From: Fodinibacter sp038210185
GTDB taxonomy: Bacteria > Actinomycetota > Actinomycetes > Actinomycetales > Dermatophilaceae
Direction: 5' to 3'
DNA: 10,052 nucleotides
Assembly: GCA_038210185.1 (NCBI GenBank)
Contig: JBBQWX010000155.1
Span: forward strand, 1-10,052
The notes beneath the pieces are model-generated. The model saw nothing but the letters and a program-made list of their open reading frames with translations. It made no database searches and had not been told where the DNA came from. Position 1 is the stretch's first letter. Each line of letters begins with the position of its first letter. Of the stretch, positions 1 through 7,042 are shown in pieces. The position numbers and the translations under genes were made by a program.

Positions 1-967
1 CCACCACCATGGTGGCGGCCAGGGAGAACCACAGCTGGTCGGACGCCCGGCCGGCCACCTCACCCGCGCCGACGACGAGAGCGGTGTAGCCGACTGCCGC
101 GAAGGCGGTGCCCGCGGCCACCATCAGCGTCCGGTTGATGATCACCTCGACGTCGTACAACCGGTAGCGAAGCACCGCGATCGCGAAGAGCACCGGCATC
201 AGCAGGTACGACGTGAAGAGCGGAAGGGAGGTGGCCCACGTCTGGCCCCCGCTGCGCACCTCACCCACCACCGACCAGATCAGCCCGAGACAGACGAACC
301 CGGCGGACAGTGTGATCAGGCGCAGCTGCCGCCTCTGCTCGCCTTGGCTGCGGACCAGCCGGATCCCCAAGCTCACCAAGGACGCGAGCAGCCCGGCAGC
401 GATCAGGAGGAAGCCGGCGTCGAACACCACGCCGTTCCCGGTCTGTGCCAGCCCGACCTCCCCAGTCAAGGAGTAGGCGCTGGGGTCGAGCGTGCCGACG
501 GCCAGGATGCAGAGCATGCCGCCCAGCGCCGGGACTGCCACGGCCAACCGCCAGCGCCGCGAGATCAGGTGGCCGTCCGGAACGAGCAGGAAGATGAACG
601 CAATCCCCATCAGGGCGATCTGGCCGCCCACGAGGGTCGAGAGCCAACCGGCATACCCAGCGATCCCCGCCGAACCGGGGCCGTCGTGGGCGCTCGCCCA
701 GATGGCGTAGCCCTCCAGCATGATCGAGAGCGCACCCAGGGTCCCGATCACGTTCAACAACCATCCCACGACGTGGCGCGAGTCACGGGTGATGATCAGC
801 GCACCCATCACCGAGCAGCCGAGGACCGCGCCGGGGATGAACGGGAACCCCTGCATGGCCACCGCGGCTTCGGACGTCAACGACAGGTACTGCGCGATGA
901 TGACGCCGTCGGCGACCACGAGGAGGGTGGTGAGCCCGGCCAGGGCCCACGCCAGAAGCGCCCTCAT
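1..967 (-). CDS. Multi-pass membrane sensor protein, probably the N-terminal part of a sensor histidine kinase (cut by the window edge)
   Basis: Reading leftwards from an ATG at 967, the frame is open for 322 codons to the window edge, so the gene is partial at its 3' end. The start is well supported: AGGGGAG lies six bases upstream (980-974), and the ATG overlaps the stop of the preceding kinase as ATGA. The visible part is nearly all hydrophobic, with about eight to ten membrane segments (for example residues 5-25, 44-60, 66-84, 110-129, 142-158, 182-202, 215-232, 248-266, 283-302). Two motifs are typical of actinobacterial sensor kinases: a VPDGHLISRRWR-like loop at 129-140 and RYRLYDVEVIINRT at 267-280. 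In that family a linker, a DHp helix with the phosphorylated His and a HATPase domain follow, which would lie left of the window. Kinase function is inferred, because no catalytic motif is inside the visible part. Confidence 0.85.
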   Translation of the reverse strand, partial: MRALLAWALAGLTTLLVVADGVIIAQYLSLTSEAAVAMQGFPFIPGAVLGCSVMGALIITRDSRHVVGWLLNVIGTLGALSIMLEGYAIWASAHDGPGSAGIAGYAGWLSTLVGGQIALMGIAFIFLLVPDGHLISRRWRLAVAVPALGGMLCILAVGTLDPSAYSLTGEVGLAQTGNGVVFDAGFLLIAAGLLASLVSLGIRLVRSQGEQRRQLRLITLSAGFVCLGLIWSVVGEVRSGGQTWATSLPLFTSYLLMPVLFAIAVLRYRLYDVEVIINRTLMVAAGTAFAAVGYTALVVGAGEVAGRASDQLWFSLAATMVV

Positions 968-2292
968 GTCACACTCCCCTGCACCGGTGCGCGCCTGGGG
1001 ACCGGCAGACGAGCTTCGACCCGGGTCCCCGAGCCGGGGACCGACCGCATGGTCAGGGTCCCGCCCAGCGCCTCGACGCGGTCGCCCATACCTGTGAGTC
1101 CGGCCCCCGCCGGAGTGGTGGACCGGTCGAACCCGATGCCGTCGTCCTCCACCTGCAGCGTCAGCTGGTCGGGCTCGCCGGTCAGCCGGACCTCGATGCG
1201 CCCGGCGCGGGAGTGCTTCGTGGCGTTCTGCAGCGCTTCCAGGCAGACGAAGTAGGTTGCGGCCTCGATCGCTGACGGATAGCGGCCGACGTGGCGTGAG
1301 GTGATCCGGACCGGGATGATGCTGCGCGCGGAGGCCTTGGCGATCGCGTCGGTGAGGCCGTCGTCGCGCAGGGTCGGCGGGTAGATGCCTGCGGACAGGT
1401 CGACCAGGGTGTCGATGGCGTCGGTGGTGGCGGCCCGTTGCTGGGCGAGGAGGGCCCGTGCCCGGTCGGGCGCGTCGGTGGTGAGCGTCTGGGCCAGACG
1501 CAGGTTGACGGCCAGTGCCACCATGTGTTGCTGCGCGCCATCGTGGATGTTGCGTTCGAGCTGTCTGCGCTCGTGGTCCTGCACGTCCACCAACCGTTCT
1601 CGCGACCGCTGCAGGTCACCGGCCCGTGCCGACAGCTCGGCCACCCGCAGCCCCAGCTCGGTGTGCAGCCGTGCGCCGCGCAGCCCCAGCCCCGCCTGGT
1701 CGGCCAGCCCGGCGAACAGCCGCTCCTCCACCGTGGTGAGGGGCACGTCATCCTGCTCCTGAACCACGATGACGCCGAGCAGCTCGCCGCCCTGACGGAC
1801 GGGCAGGGACCGGCGTCCCGGGACGAGCGCGTCGGTGGTGCCCGTGCTGTCCCTGGTGACCGCTTGGGGGGGCCAGGTCGCGGCGAGCACAGGATCGCCG
1901 TCGACCACGACCCAGACCTGGCACCACGTCGCACCGGTGCCTTCGACCAGCACCTTGGCGATCCGCGCCGGGAGCTCCTCGACGGCGTGGCTTCCTCCCA
2001 GCGTCCCCGACAACGAGCGGAGCACCTCGTACGGCATCGGACGACCTCGCCGCACGGCCCGCGCCACGGTCGCCTCCGCGTGGGCCTGCACGCGGTCGAA
2101 CAACAGCGCCACGACGGCAGTGGCGAGGACGGACAGGGCCAGAGGGGAGGACTCCTCGCCCAGCAGGCCCGCTCCGCCCAGGACGACGATCAAATAGGTC
2201 AGGACCACGAAGCCCAGCAGCGCAACCCAGGTGAGCAACCCGGCAACCAGCTCTCGGCCCGCGGGCCGGCGCCACTGCCGCAGGGATCCCAT
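964..2292 (-). CDS. Sensor histidine kinase with two membrane segments, GAF-like domain, HisKA_3 and HATPase domains
   Basis: This is a 442-residue two-component sensor kinase of the NarL/DesK-like (HisKA_3) type. It would autophosphorylate on His and pass the phosphate to a response regulator not seen here. Two membrane segments lie at about residues 15-43 and 50-66. A GAF-like sensor region follows at about 90-205, then a short coiled coil at 212-240. The DHp motif is at 238-255, with the phospho-acceptor His250 in NIHDGAQQ. The ATP-binding domain shows the N box (EALQNATKHS, 352-361), the G1 box (VEDDGIGFD, 381-389) and the glycine-rich lid (GAGLTGMGDR, 396-405). The ATG at 2292 is preferred because the first membrane segment follows directly and the longer reading to 2607 adds only low-complexity Pro/Arg-rich sequence. 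AGGAG at 2309-2305 is 12 bases away, longer than ideal, so the start is not certain. The gene overlaps the next sensor gene by ATGA. Confidence 0.9.
   Translation of the reverse strand: MGSLRQWRRPAGRELVAGLLTWVALLGFVVLTYLIVVLGGAGLLGEESSPLALSVLATAVVALLFDRVQAHAEATVARAVRRGRPMPYEVLRSLSGTLGGSHAVEELPARIAKVLVEGTGATWCQVWVVVDGDPVLAATWPPQAVTRDSTGTTDALVPGRRSLPVRQGGELLGVIVVQEQDDVPLTTVEERLFAGLADQAGLGLRGARLHTELGLRVAELSARAGDLQRSRERLVDVQDHERRQLERNIHDGAQQHMVALAVNLRLAQTLTTDAPDRARALLAQQRAATTDAIDTLVDLSAGIYPPTLRDDGLTDAIAKASARSIIPVRITSRHVGRYPSAIEAATYFVCLEALQNATKHSRAGRIEVRLTGEPDQLTLQVEDDGIGFDRSTTPAGAGLTGMGDRVEALGGTLTMRSVPGSGTRVEARLPVPRRAPVQGSVT
974..980 (-). promoter_or_regulatory. Ribosome binding site for the second sensor gene
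   Basis: AGGGGAG on the minus strand, six bases before the ATG at 967. It lies inside the last codons of the upstream kinase and fixes the start of the partial membrane sensor gene. Together with the ATGA overlap it supports coupled translation of the two genes. Confidence 0.75.
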
Positions 2293-2494
2293 GTCCGCAG
2301 TGTGCTCCTGACGACCGCGTGCGCCTAGGGGCCTTTCCACCGCCGGTGGTGGTGGTAACCGCACGTTCACCCCACCCCCACGTCGTCGGCCAGCCACGGA
2401 GGTCGTGGGTCCATCACGCTGGGCCGCCGGCCCTGGAGGCGATGTGCTGGGAACACGCCGCTCGACCGGGGGGCTAGGACACCGAGGAGCACCC
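2293..2494. promoter_or_regulatory. Divergent intergenic region between the kinase operon and the lipid-enzyme operon
   Basis: These 202 bases separate two divergent transcription units and should hold promoters for both. The stretch is very GC-rich. A short inverted repeat, CCACC-GCC-GGTGG, lies at 2337-2349 and is followed by further GGT repeats. On the plus strand TAGGAC at 2475-2480 could be a -10 element, but I see no convincing -35 partner, and it lies only 15 bases before the start codon. No operator can be assigned with confidence. Confidence 0.4.
2484..2489 (+). promoter_or_regulatory. Ribosome binding site for the 78-residue membrane protein
   Basis: GAGGAG five bases before the ATG at 2495. 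It supports the short reading of this gene over a longer in-frame start at 2405. Confidence 0.7.
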
Positions 2495-2731
2495 ATGTCA
2501 GTCATCACTAGTTCCGAAACACGCGGAGGAACCACCTCGCTGGTGACCTCCACGCCCCGGAGCATGTCGGCGCGCAACTTGTGGCTCGCGCTCACCGTCT
2601 CCTTCATCGCACTCGGGGGGACCTTCTACTCCAGCACGCTCACCCTGGACGCGGGAACCCAGGGGCGGCATCTCGTCGACCTCCTCTGCACGGTCTGCGC
2701 AGCAGTCGCGCCCTTCAGTGCCCCGGTCTGA
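2495..2731 (+). CDS. Small single-pass membrane protein of unknown function, coupled to the downstream lipid enzyme
   Basis: A 78-residue protein that I do not recognise. Residues 1-25 are rich in Ser and Thr with a few basic residues. One membrane segment follows at about 28-45 (LWLALTVSFIALGGTF), and a second, weaker hydrophobic stretch closes the protein at 62-78 and contains two Cys (residues 65 and 68). The start is set by GAGGAG at good spacing; an in-frame start at 2405 would only add unremarkable sequence. The stop TGA shares its A with the ATG of the next gene (TGATG, 2729-2733), and that next gene has no Shine-Dalgarno sequence of its own. Translation of the large enzyme therefore probably depends on ribosomes finishing this small gene. 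It may be a partner subunit or mainly a leader for coupling. That it is a true protein is likely but not proven. Confidence 0.6.
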   Translation: MSVITSSETRGGTTSLVTSTPRSMSARNLWLALTVSFIALGGTFYSSTLTLDAGTQGRHLVDLLCTVCAAVAPFSAPV

Positions 2732-4950
2732 TGTCCGCCGCAGAGGAGACCCGAGACCCGCTACACGGGGTTGACCGCAGAGCGACGAGCCGATACTCGC
2801 CGAGAGTGCTCGGTCTGGGGACGATCGTGCGTCGGGTCCCCTTGACGACAGCCCTGGTTGTTTCCATGGTCCTGCTCTCGGTCATGACCCGAACGCTGTG
2901 GGTGGCCCTGGACGGTCGCGGCCTGTCCGACGCCGTGACCTACGGCCTGCCTGCCCTGGAGGACGGGGCCTGGTGGACCTTTGTGGTCGGGCCGTTCTTC
3001 GCGTTGCAGCCCGGGGAGTACCTGCCGATCCTGTTCGGGTTGGCGGTGTTCGGCGGTTTCGCGGAATGGCGGCTGGGTTGGCGCCGGACCGCTGCCGTGA
3101 TGCTGGTGACCCAGGTGGTCGGCTCGCTCGGCGCGGCCCTGCTGCTGTGGGCCACCCGCGACCACGGGTATGCCTGGGCCACCTCCCTGGCCCAGCTGCG
3201 CGACGCGGGTCCGTCCGCCGGGTTCCTCGGCGCCGCGGCGGCCGCCTGTGCCACGATCTCTCCTCCGTGGCGGGGTCGGCTCCGGGCCGGACTGGCCACC
3301 TACGTCCTGCTTTTCCTCATCCACCTGGGCACCATCGCCGACCTCGAGCACGTCATTGCCGTGGGGCTGGGGCTCGCCCTCGGGCCCGTCCTGCTGGGCC
3401 GGCGCCCACGCCTGAGCCTGCGACCGCTGACCCGCCGCGACTACCGGCTGCTGGCCAGTGCGTTCTTCGTCCTGGCCGCCCTCCAAGGGCTGATCCAGCC
3501 CTTCACCACCGCCGACGGTCCCCTGGCCAGCACCGTGTCCGCCGCTGCCCGCTCCGTGGAGCCCGCGCAGCAACAGATCCTGTCCTCGCTGGTGATCGCC
3601 GGGCTCTGGTTCTGGCTGGCCCGCAGTCTCTACAAGGGACGGCGGCGCACCTGGCGCTGGGCCACCGGGCTGCTCGGGTTGGTCGTGGCGGTCGAGCTCG
3701 TGGGGCTGGTCGTCATGCTCGTCGTGGGCGAGCCCGGTGTACCCGTGGCGATCTACGAGCTGGTCGGCAACGCACTTGGCCTGTCGATCCTCTACCTGGG
3801 CCGGCACGCCTTCCGCAACCCCTCACCCCGACGAGCCCGCCGCACTACCGGCAACCTCGTGGCACCAGCCGACGAGGACCAGCAAGCCGCGGCCACCCAA
3901 CAGCTGCTCGAGGCGGGGTCCGTGAACCGGTTGGCGTGGATGACGACCTGGCCGGAGAACCGCTGGTTCACCACACCCCAGATCGCCGGCTACGTCGCCT
4001 ACCGCGTACACGCCGGGGTCGCCATCGGGCTCTGCGACCCGGTCTCCGCGCAGGAGGACGACCGCTCCGCACTGCTCGGCGCGTTCGCCGACGCGGTTCA
4101 CGCCGCCGGCATGGTGCCCTGCCTGTTCACGGTGACCGCCGAGACGGCCCAGCACGCGCTCAGCCAAGGCTGGCAGAGCCTGCAGGTCGCCGAAGAGGCA
4201 GTCATCGACCTGCCAAACCTCAGCTTCACCGGCAAGGCCTGGCAGGACGTGCGCACCGCCCAGAACCAAGCGACCAAACAAGGCATCAGGCTGCGCCTCG
4301 GCCCGCTCAGCGACATGCCCCGCGGCATCCAGATGCAGGTCAGGGCGATCTCCTCCGAGTGGGTGGGCGACAAGGGCCTGCCCGAGATGGGCTTCACCCT
4401 CGGCGGCGTCGACGAGGCCATGGACCCTCACGTGCGGGTGGCCCTCGCCGTCGACGAGGAGTCCACCGTGCACGCGGTGACCTCCTGGCTGCCCATCCAC
4501 GACGTCAACGGCGGCCAACCGGTCGGCTGGACCCTGGACGTCATGCGCCGCCTCCCCGGTGGCTTCCGGTACTCCATCGAGTACCTCATCTCCTCGGCGT
4601 GCCTGGCCTTCAAAGAAGAGGGCTGCCAGGTCGTCTCGCTGTCGGGCGCCCCCCTGGCTCGCAGCACCGCCGGGCCCGGCGGGCAAGCCCTGGATCGAGG
4701 CACTCTCGACCTCTTCCTCGACCGCCTCGGAGCCGCCCTTGAGCCGTACTACGGGTTCCGCTCCCTGCACGCCTTCAAAGCGAAGTTCCAGCCCCGCTTC
4801 GCCCCACTCCACCTGGTCTTCCCCGACGAGACCGCACTTCCCCGGATCGGGCTCGCGCTCAGCCGCGCATACCTGCCCGACGCTGGCGTGCGCGACCTGG
4901 TCACCCTCGCCCGGTCAGGACGAGCCTCCACCGCAAGTGCCCCCCGGTAG
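2731..4950 (+). CDS. Rhomboid-like membrane domain fused to a DUF2156 (MprF-type) aminoacyl-phosphatidylglycerol synthase domain
   Basis: A 739-residue membrane protein. The N-terminal half (about residues 38-360) has roughly ten membrane segments. The part at 75-222 resembles the rhomboid fold: a short re-entrant region, AEWRLGWRR at 111-119, a GPSAG motif with Ser162 where rhomboids have GxSG, and His206 in a later segment. The cytoplasmic C-terminal half (about 375-725) matches the DUF2156/LPG synthase catalytic domain. Visible family features are DVMRRLPGG (603-611), a nearby IEYLI stretch, SLSGAPLA (636-643) and GFRSLHAFKAKFQP (675-688). Enzymes of this family move an amino acid (Lys, Ala or Arg) from its tRNA to phosphatidylglycerol, lowering the negative charge of the membrane and giving resistance to cationic peptides. 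The amino acid used here cannot be read from the sequence. The start at 2731 overlaps the upstream stop; a GTG at 2581 in frame would only run through the upstream gene. Confidence 0.85.
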   Translation: MSAAEETRDPLHGVDRRATSRYSPRVLGLGTIVRRVPLTTALVVSMVLLSVMTRTLWVALDGRGLSDAVTYGLPALEDGAWWTFVVGPFFALQPGEYLPILFGLAVFGGFAEWRLGWRRTAAVMLVTQVVGSLGAALLLWATRDHGYAWATSLAQLRDAGPSAGFLGAAAAACATISPPWRGRLRAGLATYVLLFLIHLGTIADLEHVIAVGLGLALGPVLLGRRPRLSLRPLTRRDYRLLASAFFVLAALQGLIQPFTTADGPLASTVSAAARSVEPAQQQILSSLVIAGLWFWLARSLYKGRRRTWRWATGLLGLVVAVELVGLVVMLVVGEPGVPVAIYELVGNALGLSILYLGRHAFRNPSPRRARRTTGNLVAPADEDQQAAATQQLLEAGSVNRLAWMTTWPENRWFTTPQIAGYVAYRVHAGVAIGLCDPVSAQEDDRSALLGAFADAVHAAGMVPCLFTVTAETAQHALSQGWQSLQVAEEAVIDLPNLSFTGKAWQDVRTAQNQATKQGIRLRLGPLSDMPRGIQMQVRAISSEWVGDKGLPEMGFTLGGVDEAMDPHVRVALAVDEESTVHAVTSWLPIHDVNGGQPVGWTLDVMRRLPGGFRYSIEYLISSACLAFKEEGCQVVSLSGAPLARSTAGPGGQALDRGTLDLFLDRLGAALEPYYGFRSLHAFKAKFQPRFAPLHLVFPDETALPRIGLALSRAYLPDAGVRDLVTLARSGRASTASAPR

Positions 4951-5114
4951 TCACCCCGCGCCATGGGCGGCGCAGTGACGGCTGCTGGCCTCAGAGGCTC
5001 TGATCACCGCCCCTGTCATCGAGTAAAGGCGCGAGCCACATCGTCGGAGGTGCTACGGCCGAACTACCCTGCGACCGGATCTCGCAGAACGTCCGGAACT
5101 GGCTCCCTTCTGTG
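4951..5114. other. Non-coding stretch between the lipid enzyme gene and the IS110-like remnant
   Basis: No gene is seen. A tight inverted repeat GCCTC-A-GAGGC lies at 4988-4998, inside a larger, loosely paired GGGCGG (4965-4970) and CCGCCC (5007-5012). This might act as a weak terminator for the plus-strand operon, but there is no T run. The right end of this stretch probably belongs to the remnant insertion sequence. Confidence 0.3.
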
Positions 5115-5432
5115 TCAAGAGGCCTTGAGCATGGTGGTCGTAGGCTTGGTGGTGGCGGGTCCGGGAAGTGGCTTGTCCGAAGTGCCGGTGTGGGGTTGTG
5201 AGCCGGTCGCGCTGGAGTCAGAGTCGTTGCCCCGTTGCCCTCCCGGGCCCGTCATCTTGCCTGCGGTGTAGTCGCCGAGCATGCAGCGGTAGACGATGTC
5301 GGACAGGCGCCGTTTGAGGCATCGCATGGCTTCCATCGAGGTCTTGCCGGCGGCCTTCTTGCGGTCGAAGTAGGTGCGGCCTTCGGTGGGCGGTCCCGCC
5401 GGTGTCGGCCCAACCGATCGAACCGTTGGGGG
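5115..5432 (-). pseudogene. C-terminal remnant of an IS110-like transposase
   Basis: On the minus strand the frame is open from just after a TGA at 5435-5433 down to a TGA at 5117-5115. From about 5384 on, the protein reads GRTYFDRKKAAGKTSMEAMR, then CLKRRLSDIVYR. This is the conserved C-terminal pattern of IS110-family transposases (Tyr, DRK, a G-K-T turn, then a basic helix with LKRR). The remaining 50 residues are a Ser/Thr/Pro-rich tail. Everything upstream of this block, including the N-terminal DEDD catalytic domain, is missing, and the residues before about 5384 no longer fit the family, so a deletion or rearrangement joint lies close to there. It sits just beyond the stop of selO and runs in the same direction. 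The family call rests on recognition of this motif only; the element cannot be active. Confidence 0.7.
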
Positions 5433-5581
5433 TCAAGTTCGCCGCGCTCCGTCGGGTAGGGGGCCGTCCGCGTCGAGTCGCAGCATTCGCCAAACCGATG
5501 ACCCTCGAACTTGGAGCGCCGTAGAGGCGTTGTGAACGGTTCCGGGCCGACGCGGGCCATGGCTCGCCCACCGGGGGGCCC
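5433..5581. other. Short non-coding stretch between selO and the IS110-like remnant
   Basis: This lies downstream of the selO stop on the minus strand. Short open frames run through it, but none resembles a transposase or any other family I recognise. It may be scrambled insertion-sequence DNA or the old 3' flank of selO. A GC-rich run, GGGCCCCCCGGTGGG, directly after the selO stop has no T run and is not a clear terminator. Confidence 0.35.
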
Positions 5582-7042
5582 TCAGGTGCCGCAGTAGGTG
5601 GTGTAGCGCCCGAAATCCTTTGGGGCTGGTCCGGCGTAGCGCTCTAGACCTGGACGCTCCTCGAAGGGGCGCTGAACGACCTCCAGGAGCCGGTGGACCG
5701 CGTCGAGATCGCCGTCTGTCGCGGCGTCGAGCGCCTCCTCCACCAGGTGGTTACGCGGGATGTAGACGGGGTTGGTGCGGTCCATCAGGGCTGGGTCGGG
5801 GCCGAGCGCTTGCCAACGGGCGAGCCAGTCGTCGATGGTGGCCGGGTCGAGAAACAGTTGGCGGACCGGCTGCGTGTCGCCGCGGGCCGCCGCCCCGAGT
5901 GCGCGGAAGCCGCTGGTCCAATCGACGTGGCTGCCGCGGAGGATCTCCAGCAGCTCCGCGCCGAGCTCCGCGACGACTGAGTTCTCCAGCACCGCGGGGA
6001 GCCCGAGCTTCGCCCGAAGGCCCGCCGAATAGGTGGCCGAGTATCTGGTGGGGAACGTGTTGAGCGACTCCTCTGCCAGCGTCACCGCCCGGTCTTCGTC
6101 GTCGGCGAACAGCGGGAGGATCGTCTCGGCGAAACGCGCGAGGTTCCACTGAGCGACCACGGGCTGGTTGCCGTAGGCGTAACGGCCGCCAACGTCAATC
6201 GAGCTGTAGACCGCGTCGGGGTCGAACGCCTCCAAGAACGCGCACGGTCCGTAGTCGATCGTCTCGCCGGAGATCGTCATGTTGTCGGTGTTCATGACGC
6301 CGTGGACGAAGCCGACGAGCATCCACCGCGCCACGAGGTCGGCCTGCGCCGCGACGACGGCCTCGAACAGCGCACGGTACGGGTGCTCCGCGCAGGCTGC
6401 GGCCGGGTGGTGGCGCTCGATCGCGTGGTCCGACAGTCGCCGCACCAGCTCGACGACGCCGATCGACGCGGCGTACTGGAAGGTGCCCACGCGAAGGTGG
6501 CTGCTTGCCACCCGGGCTAGCACTGCGCCCGGCAGGACAGTCTCGCGGCGCACATGCCGGCCGGTGCCGATCACCGCCAGCGCGCGGGTCGTGGGCACGC
6601 CCAGAGCGTGCATGGCCTCGCTCACCACGTACTCACGCACCATCGGACCGACCGCGGCACGGCCGTCGCCGCCACGCGAGAACGGCGTGCGCCCCGACCC
6701 CTTCAGGTGGAGGTCGTGCAACCGTCCCTCCCGGTCGGTCAACTCGCCGATCAAGAGTGCCCGACCATCACCGAGCCGCGGCGAGTAGCCGCCGAATTGA
6801 TGGCCGGCGTAGGCCTGGGCGACCGGGGTGACACCAAGGGGCACCAGCGTGCCGGTGAGCAGGCCAAGGCCGTCCGTGCCGCGAAGCGCCTCCGGGTCAA
6901 TGCCGAGCTCGGAGGCCAACAGATCGTTGAGCACCAGCAACCGCGGGTTCGGCGCCTCCTCGGCCCGCCACTCCAGCGCCAACTCGGGCAGCTCCGAAGC
7001 GAAGCGTTTGGTGAACGGGAACGTCACGAAATTCGTCGTCAC
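5582..7042 (-). CDS. selO: Protein adenylyltransferase SelO (YdiU family pseudokinase)
   Basis: SelO enzymes use ATP to attach AMP to Ser, Thr or Tyr of target proteins, with a role in redox homeostasis in bacteria and mitochondria. Reading from the GTG at 7042 gives 486 residues, the usual length (E. coli has 478). The reading back to 7303 adds 87 residues not typical of the family. Motifs in order are AGHQFGG (79-85), LGDGRA (90-95), LHLKGSGRTPFSRGGDGRA (111-129) with ATP-contacting Lys114, Arg177 and Arg184, the catalytic NTDN (251-254) with Asp253 and Asn254, and metal-binding Asp263 in DYGPCAF. These match the known Pseudomonas SelO residues with an offset of one. Cys267 and the antepenultimate Cys484 (ending CGT) are at the places of the redox pair that forms a disulfide in the E. 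coli enzyme, so redox control is plausible. Cys is encoded, not selenocysteine. The ribosome site is weak (GGACGG close to the GTG). Confidence 0.93.
   Translation of the reverse strand: MTTNFVTFPFTKRFASELPELALEWRAEEAPNPRLLVLNDLLASELGIDPEALRGTDGLGLLTGTLVPLGVTPVAQAYAGHQFGGYSPRLGDGRALLIGELTDREGRLHDLHLKGSGRTPFSRGGDGRAAVGPMVREYVVSEAMHALGVPTTRALAVIGTGRHVRRETVLPGAVLARVASSHLRVGTFQYAASIGVVELVRRLSDHAIERHHPAAACAEHPYRALFEAVVAAQADLVARWMLVGFVHGVMNTDNMTISGETIDYGPCAFLEAFDPDAVYSSIDVGGRYAYGNQPVVAQWNLARFAETILPLFADDEDRAVTLAEESLNTFPTRYSATYSAGLRAKLGLPAVLENSVVAELGAELLEILRGSHVDWTSGFRALGAAARGDTQPVRQLFLDPATIDDWLARWQALGPDPALMDRTNPVYIPRNHLVEEALDAATDGDLDAVHRLLEVVQRPFEERPGLERYAGPAPKDFGRYTTYCGT

Noticed and set aside
344..1255. 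Long plus-strand open frame of 303 codons opposite the sensor genes
   Set aside because: It is antisense to two well-supported minus-strand genes, its product is rich in Arg, Pro, Gln and Glu with no domain, and such frames are common opposite GC-rich genes.
2293..2607. Upstream extension of the histidine kinase by 105 residues to an ATG at 2607
   Set aside because: The extra sequence is Pro/Arg-rich and overlaps the start of the divergent small gene; the kinase family fold starts at the first membrane segment just after the ATG at 2292.
2761..3807. Minus-strand open frame of 348 codons opposite the rhomboid-like half
   Set aside because: Very rich in Gln, Gly and Pro with no motif; it is antisense to a supported gene.
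2898..4742. Second plus-strand frame of 614 codons within the lipid enzyme gene
   Set aside because: It is an out-of-frame shadow rich in Arg, Pro and Ala, and the true frame carries clear DUF2156 motifs and membrane segments.
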